Shown in pieces: positions 1 through 12,390 of a stretch of 64,000 nt of DNA (positions within the stretch are counted from its first letter, which is position 1; each line of letters opens with the position of its first letter). The stretch spans positions 15,794,201 to 15,858,200 of the forward strand of contig OX439009.1 in the NCBI GenBank assembly GCA_949316495.1, given 5' to 3'. The DNA is from Amphiduros pacificus (taxonomy: Eukaryota; Annelida; Polychaeta; Phyllodocida; Hesionidae). Below the pieces are notes generated by a model that saw nothing but the letters and a program-made list of their open reading frames with translations, ran no database searches and had not been told where the DNA came from. The position numbers and the translations under genes were made by a program.

Positions 1-77
1 TGCCAGTACATCAACGCCAGTACATCAACATCCAATTACCATATATCTGTTCAAATTTTAGAGTTTTTATGTTTCAG

Positions 78-918
78 CTGCAAGATTGATGTCAAAATAT
101 AATGCACATGGTGCAACAGATATCACTGGATTTGGGCTGCTGGGCCATGCTAACAACCTGGCACGTATCCAGAAGAATGAGGTTGGCTTTGTCATCCATA
201 ATCTGCCAGTAATCGCCAAAATGGCAGCTGTCAGCAAGGCCTGTGGAAATATGTTTGGTCTCCTCCAGGGACATTCCGCTGAGACTTCAGGTGAGTTAAG
301 TTGGTGGGAATTTAGAATGTTGAAATTTTCTTGACCAAAAAAAAAACCACGGCTGCCAGGCTGGTTATAGATGCAAATAATACCAAGAGAGGAAGAAAAT
401 AATCTCCTTAACAAAACATACCTTTTTGCCATAAATTTAAGTCACGTGATACATAATCTAAATTTAAGCTAAAAAAGAGTTGAAGTAATTGAGACTTCAG
501 AAGGATAATGTGTAAGGTATATTGACAGACTTGAGAAATGATGATTTAAGGTTGCTGCGGACTAGAGTCTCTGAAATCTGTGATTGAGAAAACAACCTTG
601 GAGAACTGATCTCAATGGACTTATATGAATTGCTAACTCAGATTAGACTTTTCAATATTGTTATGCATATGGTTATACTAAAATTGTGTATTTTTATAAG
701 ACTAATTTATAAACTTTCCAATTTGTAATACAGGAGGTTTGCTGATTGCATTACCACGGGAGCAGGCTGCTGCATTTTGCAAAGATATAGAGAAGCAAGA
801 AGGCTACCAAGCGTGGATTATTGGAATTGTAGAAAAGGGTCAGCGTACTGCACGAATCATTGACAAACCTCGGGTTATTGAGGTTCCAGCAAAAGATAAA
901 GATGGAGAACTGTGGTAA
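78..918 (+). CDS. SEPHS: selenophosphate synthetase (SelD/SEPHS), last two coding exons
   Basis: SEPHS makes selenophosphate from selenide and ATP for selenocysteine synthesis; the SEPHS1-type paralogue lacks Cys/Sec and has another role. Two exons are visible: 78-290 (acceptor TTTCAG, donor CAG|GTGAGT) and 734-918, ending at TAA. The first encodes [13 protein letters not shown], part of the conserved AIRS C-terminal domain, and continues to AETSG. The second carries [27 protein letters not shown] and [14 protein letters not shown], which match the C-terminus of animal SEPHS proteins closely. The N-terminal catalytic site with Sec, Cys, Thr, Gly or Arg lies left of the window, so SEPHS1 and SEPHS2 types cannot be separated here. 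I found no convincing SECIS element in the following sequence, but I could not fold it. The protein ends soon after the conserved core (KDKDGELW). Confidence 0.95.
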
Positions 919-3412
919 CCCAGCACATAAGAATAACAAGTCCATGAAAAAAAGTGCCAGATTGGGGCAATTAATGTGCATACAGACAGTTATGCTTGGG
1001 TAAAAAGTGAACTAGCTGGCCTAGAAAGATTAAAAGAAGTGTCATCAAGTTTCAAAACTGATACTACCACCAAAGACCAGACAGTGTTCCGGAGTCTGCT
1101 TTGTGTTCCATCCATTAAGAAATAGTGCTGTGAACAGCTGTGATTTCTTTATGACTTGCACAGTGATGAATTGGGAATATCTCTTGCAAATCAAGCAAGT
1201 GGCCCTTGCAAACCTGAAATACTGAAATGACATTTTGATATATTTGTTGTTCTTGCCATTTATATGGTTTGCATTTGGAATATCAGTGTAGATTTTGGTT
1301 TTCAGGTTTGTGACTGGTCAACATCTGATTATCTTATCAACATTAAAATTTTCTGTGGATGTAGATAATTTTAGCCGAAACATTATCAGCATATATTTTT
1401 CATTATTAGCAATTACATGTAAATATGTGGCGATCAGAATTTTATGCATTGTCATACGTATAGATATTGATATAATATATGTAGACATACATTTTGCATA
1501 TTGGAAAATAATTAGCAATTTTCAGATAACTACTAGTCTTTGGAAAACCAGAAATTCATTGCTCTGATTTTTAAGGAATATTTGGGAATTTTTTTTTTTA
1601 CCACATTGAAAAACAAATTGATAGAATTTAAATGTTCTGTCAATCCATTTGTTCCATTTGAAAATGAAATGAAAGGTATCTATATATATGTATGTGTGTA
1701 TACATATAATTTTATTAGATTTTAAAGAAAACTTGATTCCTTAACAATATTGTGTGTCAGAATGAAGTTGTTTGTAACTTGTAGTCTGCTTTTGACTGTT
1801 AATTTGATCATTCCTATTTCATCATTCCTCATTGCCTCTGTGACTTGTAGGCTGTAACACCAGGACATTTTTGTATTTTGGTACAGGTACTTGCTAAATA
1901 TTGGCATTGCATATTTTAAAAGGGGATTTGTATTCAGGTTTTGTTCCAATGTAAAGTTTCATGTTATATAATATTATCTTGGAAGTACAGGCAACTATTG
2001 AATAAAATATGTGTATTTTTTTATTAGAAGTGTACTTTGCAGTTTGGGTAACCAAGGTTGACCTACTTGGGAGCTGTGATCTCCTCCCATGTGAGCAGTG
2101 GGTGGATGGAACTCAGCTTTTCAGGAATGTCACTTAAGTTTGGGATTCAGAGGTTAGGGCAAACAAGCCAGTGGTTATTTCACTTAAAGGTGGCACCACT
2201 AGAATGAAGTTTTGTCTGTGAAATTAGCCGTGGAAAATCTGTAAAGAACCAGGCTGATGGAGAACAACTTGCAAAACTTCTTTCCAGAGCTCTGTGTCTT
2301 AAACATTGCAAAATTGAAAAAAAGTCAAGAAAAGGAAAGTAAAAAAAAAAGAAAGAAATAATCATGTTTGATTCGCATGTATAAAATGGAATCTCAAAAT
2401 CATTGAAATTGTCCTGGTGTCTCAAAATTGAAAATTATTCACCAGAAGTGACATTTTGTTCAAAAATTAACTCCATTTGTAAAGACATCATAAGGTGAAT
2501 ACCTGTTAATAATTTACAGTGGTTTGTCTTATTTAGATAACAAAGCTGTTTGCTAGATCGCAAATAAAAAATTAAATTGATCATTGTAATAAATTGGTGT
2601 TCTTGTTCTATTTTGTCAATTCACACTGGTCATACAGCAAAGGTTAAAAAAAAACTTTTTTTTTTTTTTTTTTTTTTTTGCAAATGCCCTTTCTGTTCTG
2701 AAATTTTACACCAGTGGCAGGTCTTGTGCCATTTGGAAGGTATGCAAATGCAAAAGTAGCAGTGGACAACTCTGGCAGTGTTTTTTAGGCTTGGAACTAA
2801 AAAATTGGCAATAGTGTAACTATGAATACCTGTTGAATTAACTAAAAATACATTCTGAAATGCTTCTCAATAACTCTCCAACCACATTAAAAAATTAAAT
2901 ATATTTACCATGGTTTCCTATCTAGACTATATATTAAAATGATAGTTTATCTTTATTAAGTTTCAAATATAAATTAGCCACACGAAAAAAGAATTGATCA
3001 AGCAGAATCTTTGTCCAAGGGATTATTAAAGAATCCAATTATAAACAAGTTATTGATAACATTGCCACCACCAACACACTACAGATTTGATAACTTGATA
3101 TACTTCGTATATAAAGCCTAATATTTTGGCCTAACAAACCCCCAATAAAGTTATTTCATCCTTGCATGATCGTGGCCTTTTTCAAGATAATTCCACCAAG
3201 GTAAATACTAGATGAACCATATCATTAAAACAAATCTAAAATAAACACTCATTTCTATGTAATTTCTATTTGGCCATTATATCCTACAGTGAAATAATAA
3301 TATCTTGAACTGTATGTCTGCTTGTGGCTAAGTTTGAACCCTGGTTAAATGTATGGTTGAAATTCGTTGAAACTGGTTCATAGATCTGGTCACATGTTTC
3401 ATCCTTTACAAT
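919..3412. other. SEPHS 3' UTR and intergenic sequence
   Basis: No coding region is recognisable here. The AT-rich sequence after the SEPHS stop contains a plausible poly(A) signal (AATAAA near 2000). There are homopolymer runs, including about 24 T from 2659. The short ORFs lack codon structure or homology. The NDUFAF3 promoter should lie in the last few hundred bases. Confidence 0.6.
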
Positions 3413-6400
3413 ATGGCTTCCATCCTTCGGAGGTCATCGCAAGTCCTGTGGAAATGCAAGCCAAATTTGAGGTTTGTTGAAATTAATTTATATTTTTTTA
3501 TCAAATATATAATTTTGTATTAAGCTTCTTTTGCGTCGTTTGAAGGTTTGGTTTAATATGTTGTATTTAGCCCGTGCACTTGATGGATTCTCATTTATCG
3601 CCCACACCCGGTCTCTGTTGCATAACATAATTCCTTTCTTAAAAGTCACGGACAATTTGTCCAAAATGTTTAGAATTATCACCCACAAATTTTAATGATA
3701 CAAGGGGATATTCCATCCTTTAATCTAATTTTATATAGAATTATAAAAGACTTTCATTACACTGACAAAGTAATTCTATAATTGACACCACATTCATACT
3801 CTACTTTTGCATTGGGCTCAGCATAAGAATTACCCAGTATAACACCCTCTCCGATTATGCAATAAGATATGCTCAAATAGGCCTGTTCCATTATCCCTGC
3901 CCCCTGAATGTATCCAACAGCATGTGCACGGTGCGATGACGTAATTACAGCCTTTCAGTAAGACAGCACATGCACGATACCAAGACGTAACTCGAATCTC
4001 TATCTCATTAATATTCATGAGCGCCCAAATAGTATGACAATTGGTAGCGTTATCGCTCACACTGTCCACCAGAGGCACACGCAAACTATAGGTTCACCAT
4101 GTCGCCCTCTAGTGGAGTTTGGTTATCGCTAGGCCTATATTGAAGAGGCCTAGTAAAGCTGGGTACCATGCTCATAATCATATCAACTCACACTCATGTT
4201 GTCCTTTGCTCATACTTTTATACGCTTATAACATCCAGTATCCAGGCAAAATGGACTTGAAATCCACTCACTGCCCATCATATTCAAGTTTCCCTGCTAA
4301 GAAAACTAGAACTCTAGTGATTACCTGAAGCAGTAATTATGTTTGTCGCCATCTTACAATTACATGATCATAATGTCTCATACTACAAACCAATATATCG
4401 TCTGGAACACCCTTTTTCCAATGTTCCTGTTGACATTAGGCTTCATGATATGAGATTGCTTTAACCCCTAACTGACGGGAAGGACGGCAACGTCCACCAC
4501 CGGTAACGGACGGGAGGGACGTTGACGTCCCTATTATTATGGCTCAATGATGTCATTTTTGAACATTCCCTTGGGCTGCAACTTTGTTACAATGTAATCA
4601 TGACCAGTCAGAATGACTGGATCATGAACTTTTGACCCCAGCACTTTATTGAGCAGAATGAATAACCATGGTTATATATTTTATCAATTAAGTGTGTAGA
4701 TACACTAGTCCAGAAAAAAAATTGGTTAGTCCAGCCAATCAACAAAATTTAGATAGCCTAGTCCCTTAGGGGTTAAACAATGGTGAAAAGATGCACATGC
4801 CAAGCAGCTGATATTGAATTGAAAAGACATTGCTGTCTTTAAAATCTGTTGCCAGGAATCAAGTTCTACCTGAGTTGGCTGAAATAGGATGGACATTATT
4901 TGGTATTTCTGGAAACAGTTTTTAAGACCATTTTGCTGCTGTCTGGAAGTCATAATTCAGAACTTGTTTAAAATTACTAATTACATACATATAAAAAAAA
5001 AAGCATGAACGTGATCAGAGAGGAAGGGTGACGAAATTTAAAAAAAAGTTGCTATGTTAGGTATTGCCTGCATTAAAATTCGCCACTGATAAGCATAGAT
5101 CTGCACAAGTTGAGAGACAGCTACACAAGTGAGGCACAGTTGTACAAATGAGAGAAAGCAACAGAAGTGTGAGACATCTATAAAATTGAGGGAGAGCTAC
5201 GGATTTGAGAGAAATTTACCCAAATGACAGACAGCTACGAACGTGAGAGATAGCAACAGGTGTGCAAAACAGCTAGACATCCCAACCGAAGGCACTTATT
5301 TAAATAAATAAAGCATTCTAGCAGTATTTTTCAGCTCCAGAATTTTATGCTATTGTGCCAGACATGCCTGTTTACTCTAAATTTGCATATGTATATAGAT
5401 TGCATGATACAAACCTTACTTTTGCTTTGCACAGCAGATCCCTCTTTCATTGTCATTTTAGATGAAAATGAAAGCTATTTGCAGAGTAAATTTCCCCACA
5501 CAAGCCGCCATATAGAGGTCTTTTTTGTTTTTGAATAAAAGAATTATTTGCATGAATAAAATTTATATAAATCAATCATTTTTGTTGTTGTTGATTTAGA
5601 TGTCAAATGTTTTTGTAAGTGATATCATTTTATGTTAATGTATTTTATTGAGCTCAATTTAGAATTTAGACTTTAGGAATGACCCGTACATGTAGGATAA
5701 AACTGAACCACAGCTTGAAAATGAGTTGCAAGGAGCCACACCTACAAGACTTCTGATGTATCACCTTATGGATCCGTGGAAACAATTTTTGGGGGGTTGT
5801 CAGAAGTAAAAAGTGTGATTTGAGGGAATATTAAAGTTATTACTTTATTATGTTTAAATAAATTAACTAATTTTTTTCTTTTCTTCAGATGGACATCCTC
5901 AAAAACTGGTGAAGATAAAAGCTATTTTGAGGATGACCCACAATTAGCCTCAGGAAAGACTGAGGTGCGTATATTGAACCATGAGCAGGATGCAGGCATT
6001 TTCATGGACGCCTTCAGCAACATCGGCTTCAAACTGTCAAATGGCCTCAGGATTATGGGTCCATGTGCCGTCTTCCCTAGATCTATCTTGCACTGGAATG
6101 TAAGTGAGACTCGTCCATTGCCCTGTTTTTATCACAACAAACAAAAGAGAAATTTACTTAAATATATAGCAGTTTCAAATCCAAAGAGTCAATCAAGGTA
6201 GCACAGACACTTTGGTCTTATTGATGACTGTTGGCTATGTGAGTCAAATAGTGATTTGTATTCTGGTAATCATGCACAATATGTAGTATTAATTCATATC
6301 TACTGGTAATTAATTGGTTATCTACTTATAAAGAAACTACATCCTGGAATGACTTGTATACATATATGTGACTTATTTGTAGGTACGTGGAGCAAAAGAC

Positions 6401-8771
6401 ATAAATGAAGATTCACTTTCATTATTCACACTGTTGGAGCCTAAAATTGGTAAGTAAATTCTGATTTTGTCGTATAAGTTGCCATGTTAAATTTTTTAAT
6501 GATATAAATCATAGCTTATGCCATATATCCTAAATTGTATCACTCAAAGTGTTGTGACTAAGATAGAAATAACATGGTTGCCACAAGTCAGCGGAAAATA
6601 ATTCAAGTCAGGAAATTGTCAGGGAATTTAAAGATGTCAGGGAAATTGGAAATTTTGAATTTGGCAGGGAAAACAGAGTTTTGTCAGGGAGAAATTAAAT
6701 GACTTCATACTGCAAAACATATCATGTGAAATACACCCCAAACTTTTGACTTTTTCAACCTTATGGCCCAAATGGTGATAATACAGTCAATTATGGTAAT
6801 ATGCATATCATATATACTTTTCATGTACAAAAATAAAAATTTCTTTTGGGATAAGTACTCATGCCAGAGGGACACGGTCATGCTCTTAGTAATAGTTGGG
6901 AAATCAAAATATATTCCTTGTGTTTACTTTGGCTGAGGTATATTTTTTTAAAGTATTGATATGTCATAGTAATTATTGATTACTGGGGTAACCAAAATGA
7001 TCTGAAATTTCTTTAATATGAGCATTCTGTTTTCAGTCACAAGTGATAGCAGGACTATATAAAAACATACTGAACCTGTCCCTGTGAAACTAAGAGTATT
7101 AAGTGACAAAGTAGAATAGTACATTTCTTGGGAGAAAATAAAACTCCAATTTACCCTTGTCATGTCATTTGATAGTTATACTAATAAAAGACAAACCGTG
7201 GGAGGAACGGGCAGTTGTAAAGGGGGGTTGGAGGCTGCAAGTTCATGAAATTGTTTTCAGTGAAAATTTAAGTTTTGTCAGGGAAATATCAGGGAATTTC
7301 GCAATAGGTCTTCTGTGGCAACCATTAAGTGGAGACTAGTTTTAATATAAAAATTTAAAAAAAAATAAAAAACAAACATTTGCTCTGTCCTTTGCAATTT
7401 CTGTGATAGTTTTATTTTGCCAGATGTTTCACAGTCATAAAGAATTATTGTGTTATAAATTACATGGCTAAAAAATAAATATTCATTAAATTTCCACAAC
7501 ATCACACAGTGATATATGCTGGAGCTGGACGGAAATTTTGTTTGTTGCTTCTTCACAGTTAATGTGCCTCACATTGTAGATATTCTGGTGATGGGTGTTG
7601 GAGAACGGGAGAACTTACAGAAAGTGGATTCACGCATAACTTCCTATCTCAGATCAAAAAGGATAAGCTTAGAAATGCTAACAACGGTAAATTTAAATTT
7701 GTAAAAGAGTATTTATTAGATGTCCATAATTTAAATGTGAAACTTAACAAGTTATCTAAAAATTCATCCTTAAATTTATAATCACTACTACATAAATTTA
7801 TAATCACTACTACATAAGCAATGCCTCTGAGAGGCCTGAAGCCAGTCATCATTATGCAATGCCCTTTAATCTGCTTTACCTCTCATATGCCATCAACTCT
7901 TTTCTTAAATATGTTTGTTGACAATGATACAGTATTGGAGCTGCTTGGTTGAGTTTATTTAAGAGTTTTTATAAGTTAAAAAAAAAATCTGAAGGTTGTG
8001 AAAAGGTTACTTTTTGGTCCATCCCTGGCCCCGCAAGTCAGCTGGGTATTGTAGAAATAGAACACCCAGTGTGTCAATTGTTAGATTTATTTGTCATGGT
8101 GATAAGGAAGTAGATTGCATTCAAAATTATAGCTCTTCAAAACTTAAGATTTTGAGTGCAAGGCAAAAGAGAAACTGACAGAATATTATATCTCAGAAGT
8201 CAGTTTCAAAGGGTAAATATCTTGACAGCAAAAAGCAGTGGTCACATAGGGGTCTGATGGTCTGTGGTCAGCTTGACTGGCAACTTACAGGGCCAGGAAC
8301 GGAACCAAACCCATATCAGACTTGTGTAGCTTATGTAGTGTCATTGTAATCCAAACCAAGTTATTGGATTCAAGTTGAACTTCATTTCTGATCAACCATT
8401 TATATGAATTTAAAAGTGCATCCTATCTTCCATTGCAGGAGCAAGCTTTACCCACTTTCAACTTTCTGAACTCTGAGAAGCGTTACGTGGCAGGAGCCTT
8501 TATTCCTCCAGCCTACATCACAGATATAGACGAGGCCGACGCCTACCAGAGTATGCTTTCTCACAATCAGACCCAGGAGTACTGGAAAACTGACTGGGGA
8601 GAAATGCCAGAGGAGAGTGAGGAGGACAAGAGAAATAATGAGAGGTATATTATAGGAAGTGGAAAAACAGAAGTTGGAAAATCTTTGAAAAACTTGAAAG
8701 ATTCAGTTTATCATGGAAAAACTAAATCAAAGAAAGGAAATGAACCACCTGATGATAAATATAGAGAGTAA
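3413..8771 (+). CDS. NDUFAF3: NDUFAF3, mitochondrial complex I assembly factor 3 (Mth938/DUF498 fold)
   Basis: NDUFAF3 works with NDUFAF4 in early assembly of the complex I Q-module at the inner mitochondrial membrane. Five exons join in phase: 3413-3471, 5889-6099, 6383-6449, 7559-7686 and 8439-8771, giving 265 codons. Exon 1 encodes a short basic leader (MASILRRSSQVLWKCK) that fits a mitochondrial presequence. The core shows GFKLSNGLRIMGPCAVFPRS, VDILVMGVGE and FNFLNSEKRYVAGAFIPP, the family hallmarks. The human protein is about 184 residues. Here some 85 extra residues follow IPPAYITD: acidic first (MPEESEEDK), then lysine-rich (KTKSKKGNEPPDDKYRE). The ATG at 3413 is chosen because it opens the presequence and joins in frame at AG|A. 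Confidence 0.93.
4459..4777. mobile_element. MITE-like element in NDUFAF3 intron 1
   Basis: A segment of about 320 bp is bounded by inverted termini TTTAACCCCTAA and TTAGGGGTTAAA. It has no coding capacity. The left part holds a locally repeated G/C-rich motif (GACGGGA...GACGTCC). The TTAA at each outer edge suggests a TTAA target site. The superfamily is not established. Confidence 0.55.
5095..5272. repeat. degenerate tandem repeat in NDUFAF3 intron 1
   Basis: Variants of an AGCTACACAAGTGAGAGAC-like motif recur roughly every 24-30 bp with many substitutions. It looks like an old, decayed minisatellite. No coding frame persists through it. Confidence 0.5.
6574..7325. mobile_element. non-autonomous DNA transposon in NDUFAF3 intron 3
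   Basis: Terminal inverted repeats ATGGTTGCCACA (left) and TGTGGCAACCAT (right) bound about 750 bp. Just inside each end are degenerate GTCAGGGAA motifs, pointing in the same direction at both ends. There is no transposase ORF. The family is not assigned. Confidence 0.65.
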
Positions 8772-8952
8772 TGTTTTCCTTTCTCTCACAGGAATGTGTG
8801 ATGCCATTATTATAATTATAAACTGACAATATGAATGACTTAAAAATGTTCTGTTTTGAGAGTCAAGCTATTGTAAATAATCTGTAAATAAATATATAAA
8901 TTTATTATTTCATCATCTTAAATGTTTATATCTCAGACATATTTGACTATTT
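8772..8952 (+). other. NDUFAF3: NDUFAF3 3' UTR
   Basis: AT-rich sequence after the TAA stop contains an AATAAA at about 8888, a plausible poly(A) signal. The next repeat element begins right after it. Confidence 0.5.
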
Positions 8953-9511
8953 AAAGGGATTAAGCACCGATTTTGAAAAAAAAAACGTTTAAAATTCACA
9001 TATTGGTGATAAATGTATTTTTCTGTCATGTCTATAATTTTTTTGAAAAATGCATCCCCATCATTGTCTGTAAAACCTATTTGAACATGAACCTAATATA
9101 TAGGCCCCTAATGAAAGAACACTCCTTTCTTGGCGTCATTTTTATGTGGAGTGTCATCATAGAGGCACTGAAAGGTAAAATGACGTCATAAGAGCATGGC
9201 AATATGCTTATGACGTCATGTAATGTATTGTCTTTTGAATAGTACCAAAATGATGTCAAACAGTGCTACCCTACTTTGAGCCTTAATTGAGGTCAAATAA
9301 AATCACGCTACCCGTGTTTACCCGTCACGTGCAGCCATGGGCTGAGAAAATCTTATACAGACTATGTCTTGTGAGAAAATCTTATGACTATGTCTTGTAG
9401 CAACTTTTCTTGTTGCTCAATGTCAGACCTTACATACGTCACAGTGTTCATATGTATATATACTGTTGCAAAACCAAGAAAACAGGATTGGTGCTTAATA
9501 CCTTTAAGGAA
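8953..9511. mobile_element. TTAA-flanked MITE, copy 1
   Basis: Left end TTAAAGGGATTAAGCACC and right end GGTGCTTAATACCTTTAA are inverted copies flanked by TTAA. This fits TTAA-targeting superfamilies (piggyBac or Kolobok-like); that assignment is inference. The element is about 560 bp and non-coding. Its interior matches the second copy at about 9742-10258 (shared TGCTACCCTACTTTGAGCCT). Confidence 0.7.
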
Positions 9512-9741
9512 CCCTTTTTTTCAAACTAAAGCTAATGGCCTTTTTTAAACTAAGCTAATGGCCTTAAAGCTATGCTGATCATTGCATTTTTATAATGTCT
9601 GTAAACATTTTCTGGAAATACCTATAAATTGCTTCATAAATGATCGTTTAAATCCTTTCCCAGAGCAGACTTGAGCTTAACTGGGAGGGATATTTTATGT
9701 ATTCAATATCGTATCAAAGTGCAGTGAATGTTCTGCTTAAA

Positions 9742-10258
9742 GTTAAAGGAATTATAAAATGATAAAACAAACAAAAAATAACCTTGATTGGTGAAAACAA
9801 AAAACCTTGATTGTTGATAAATATATATTTTTTCATATATAGTATCTTTTTGGAGAGAAGCTCTCCATGTCTCTAAAATCCATTTAAACAAGGACCTAAT
9901 TCAATGCCCCCTTTAAAAGCACACTTCTTTCTTGATGTCATTTTTATGTGGAGTGGACGCTGAAAGGTAAAATGACAGGTATTGTCCTTTGAATAGGGCC
10001 AGAATGACATCAAACAGTGCTACCCTACTTTGAGCCTCAATTCAGGTCCAAAAAAAAGTTCACGCTACCCCTTTACCCATCACATGCAGCTGATGGTGGA
10101 GACTGATCTCTGCTAGAAGCGCATCTTCTATGTAGTATTGCAACTTACCGGTATATTATTTCTCAATGTTAAACTTCAATATGTCAAGAGTTTTGTTTGT
10201 ATATATTTTTTAATGCAGATAATTATGGAATTAATGCTTAATATCTTTAAAGTTTTTT
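9742..10258. mobile_element. TTAA-flanked MITE, copy 2 (diverged)
   Basis: Same family and orientation as the element at 8953-9511. Shared blocks include TTTATGTGGAGTG, AAAGGTAAAATGACA and GTGCTACCCTACTTTGAGCC. The right end (AATGCTTAATATCTTTAAAG) is recognisable; the left end (GTTAAAGGAATTATAAAA) is weaker. Several indels separate the copies, so they probably inserted independently. Confidence 0.6.
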
Positions 10259-11162
10259 GAACACTAAGTGTGAAAAATAGAATTGAAATTTCATTTGCAA
10301 TTATTTATTAATTTTAACTTTGACTTTGTTGTTGAATAATTTACTGTAAACCAATAAAGACAAAACTGGTCTTATACTAAAATAATACAAAGTTCTTGAC
10401 TGAATGGCCAAATTAACTCAGAAAACAAATAGTATTGTGCATCCTTGAACAATTAAAGAATTCTTAAGATTAGAAAATCTCAAAAACATTGTTTATTCTA
10501 AAAATGCAAGGCTGCATAGGAGCTTGTGAACAAATTTGTTCGCCCGAAGCACCATTTAATATATTTATTATATTTTTCATTGTTTACCAAATATGTAGTG
10601 CAGAATATGTATTGATGCACCAATGGCAAAAAGTCCACCATTGTCATTTCAATACCTAGTAAATTTGTTTGGCTACAACTTATGAAGTGCAATTCCAGTG
10701 GACGTGATTTTGAGAACAAAAAATAAATTTTGTGACCACTCTCTCCAAAAGCATTGTTGAGAAGTGGTTGTATAACTTTATTTGTTCATGAAAATAGATA
10801 CAACTCTTGCTCATGATGGCGTAATTAAAAAAATATGAATACAACATACAACAATTGCAGATCTCTGGCCACATTGGACCACAACTGTTATCACAAATAA
10901 AGGTTGACAAACCTGGTTTGTCACTGCAATATCTGCTTTGGTGCACTGCTAATGGTGTGGCAACTAGCAAATGTAAATTTACTTCTAAGTTGTTTATTTA
11001 ACATCATATATATTAAAAAAGAGAACATCATTCCCCAAGTAATCATATGGTAGATAATATCATGCTTTGGTGTGTCAAAATACAAAACATTACCCTGCTT
11101 TATTAAAATTGACAAAAAAATCATAATGCCCTTTTTCATAAGAAATTCACAAAGGTATAATG

Positions 11163-11389
<227 letters not shown>

Positions 11390-11851
11390 AGTTATGGTGT
11401 AAATATTGTTAATTTAACGTTACAGTATATACTAAAACAGAACATGAAAGATCATCTTTCCCTGATATAAGTAATAGTACCGAAAATCAAAATCATGCTT
11501 TGGTGCATCAGAATGCAAGAAATTGACAAGAACATAGTACTAACCTTGTTTTATAATAAATTGTAATCTGAATATAGTCCAGTGAGAGCTCACATATACA
11601 TTGTCCATTGGTTGTGACTTAAAGTACAGTGTGATTGACCAAAGTAAACTGAATTTGATCAAATACAAATAAGTATAGACATTTATCACTAGACAAAGTA
11701 TAATTTATCCCCCCCCCCCCCCCCCCCAATTTAACCAAAGTACAAATATTGGACTCTGTGTGTGCATTTGTGAGAAATCCTTAGTTCAAGTGAAAATGCA
11801 CTTGTCATGATGATAACTGGAATGACTGAAGGAAATCACAAAAGCCAGAGA

Positions 11852-12390
11852 ACTGTCTACAGGTCACAGACGAGGTTGTGTATTGGCACTGATATGATTC
11901 CGGCGATGGTGATTGTGGACTGTCTACAGGTCACAGATGAGGTTGTGTATTGGCACTGATATGATTCCGGCGATGGTGATTGTGGATTGTCTACAGGTCA
12001 CAGATGAGGTTGTGTATTGGCACTGATATGATTCCGGCGATGGTGATTGTGGATTGTCTACAGGTCACAGATGAGGTTGTGTATTGCCACTGATATGATC
12101 CCGGTGATGGTGATTGTGGATTGTCTACAGGTCACAGATGAGGTTGTGTATTGGCACTGATATGATTCCGGCGATGGTGATTGTGGACTGTCTACAGGTC
12201 ACAGATGAGGTTGTGTATTGGCACTGATATGATTCCGGCGATGGTGATTGTGGATTGTCTACAGGTCACAGATGAGGTTGTGTATTGCCACTGATATGAT
12301 TCCGGTGATGGTGATTGTGGACTGTCTACAGGTCACAGATGAGGTTGTGTATTGGCACTGATATGATTCCGGCGATGGTGATTCCTGTTG
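11852..12390 (-). repeat. 67-bp minisatellite made from the CLN3 terminal exon and stop codon, 8 copies
   Basis: Eight copies start at 67-bp steps (AGG of the shared TCTACAGGTCACAG at 11861, 11928, 11995, 12062, 12129, 12196, 12263 and 12330) with no indels. The highest-numbered copy is the real CLN3 coding end ([12 protein letters not shown] then TAG at 12326-12328). The other seven lie downstream of the stop, in the 3' UTR or just beyond. Copies differ by a few substitutions. 67 is not a multiple of three, so the copies rotate frame. Confidence 0.93.

Noticed and set aside
67-432. 121-codon minus-strand ORF
   Set aside because: Antisense shadow of the SEPHS exon at 78-290.
919-2000. SECIS element in the SEPHS 3' UTR
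   Set aside because: Several ATGA...GA pairs occur, but none gave a convincing helix by eye; a SECIS prediction program would be needed.
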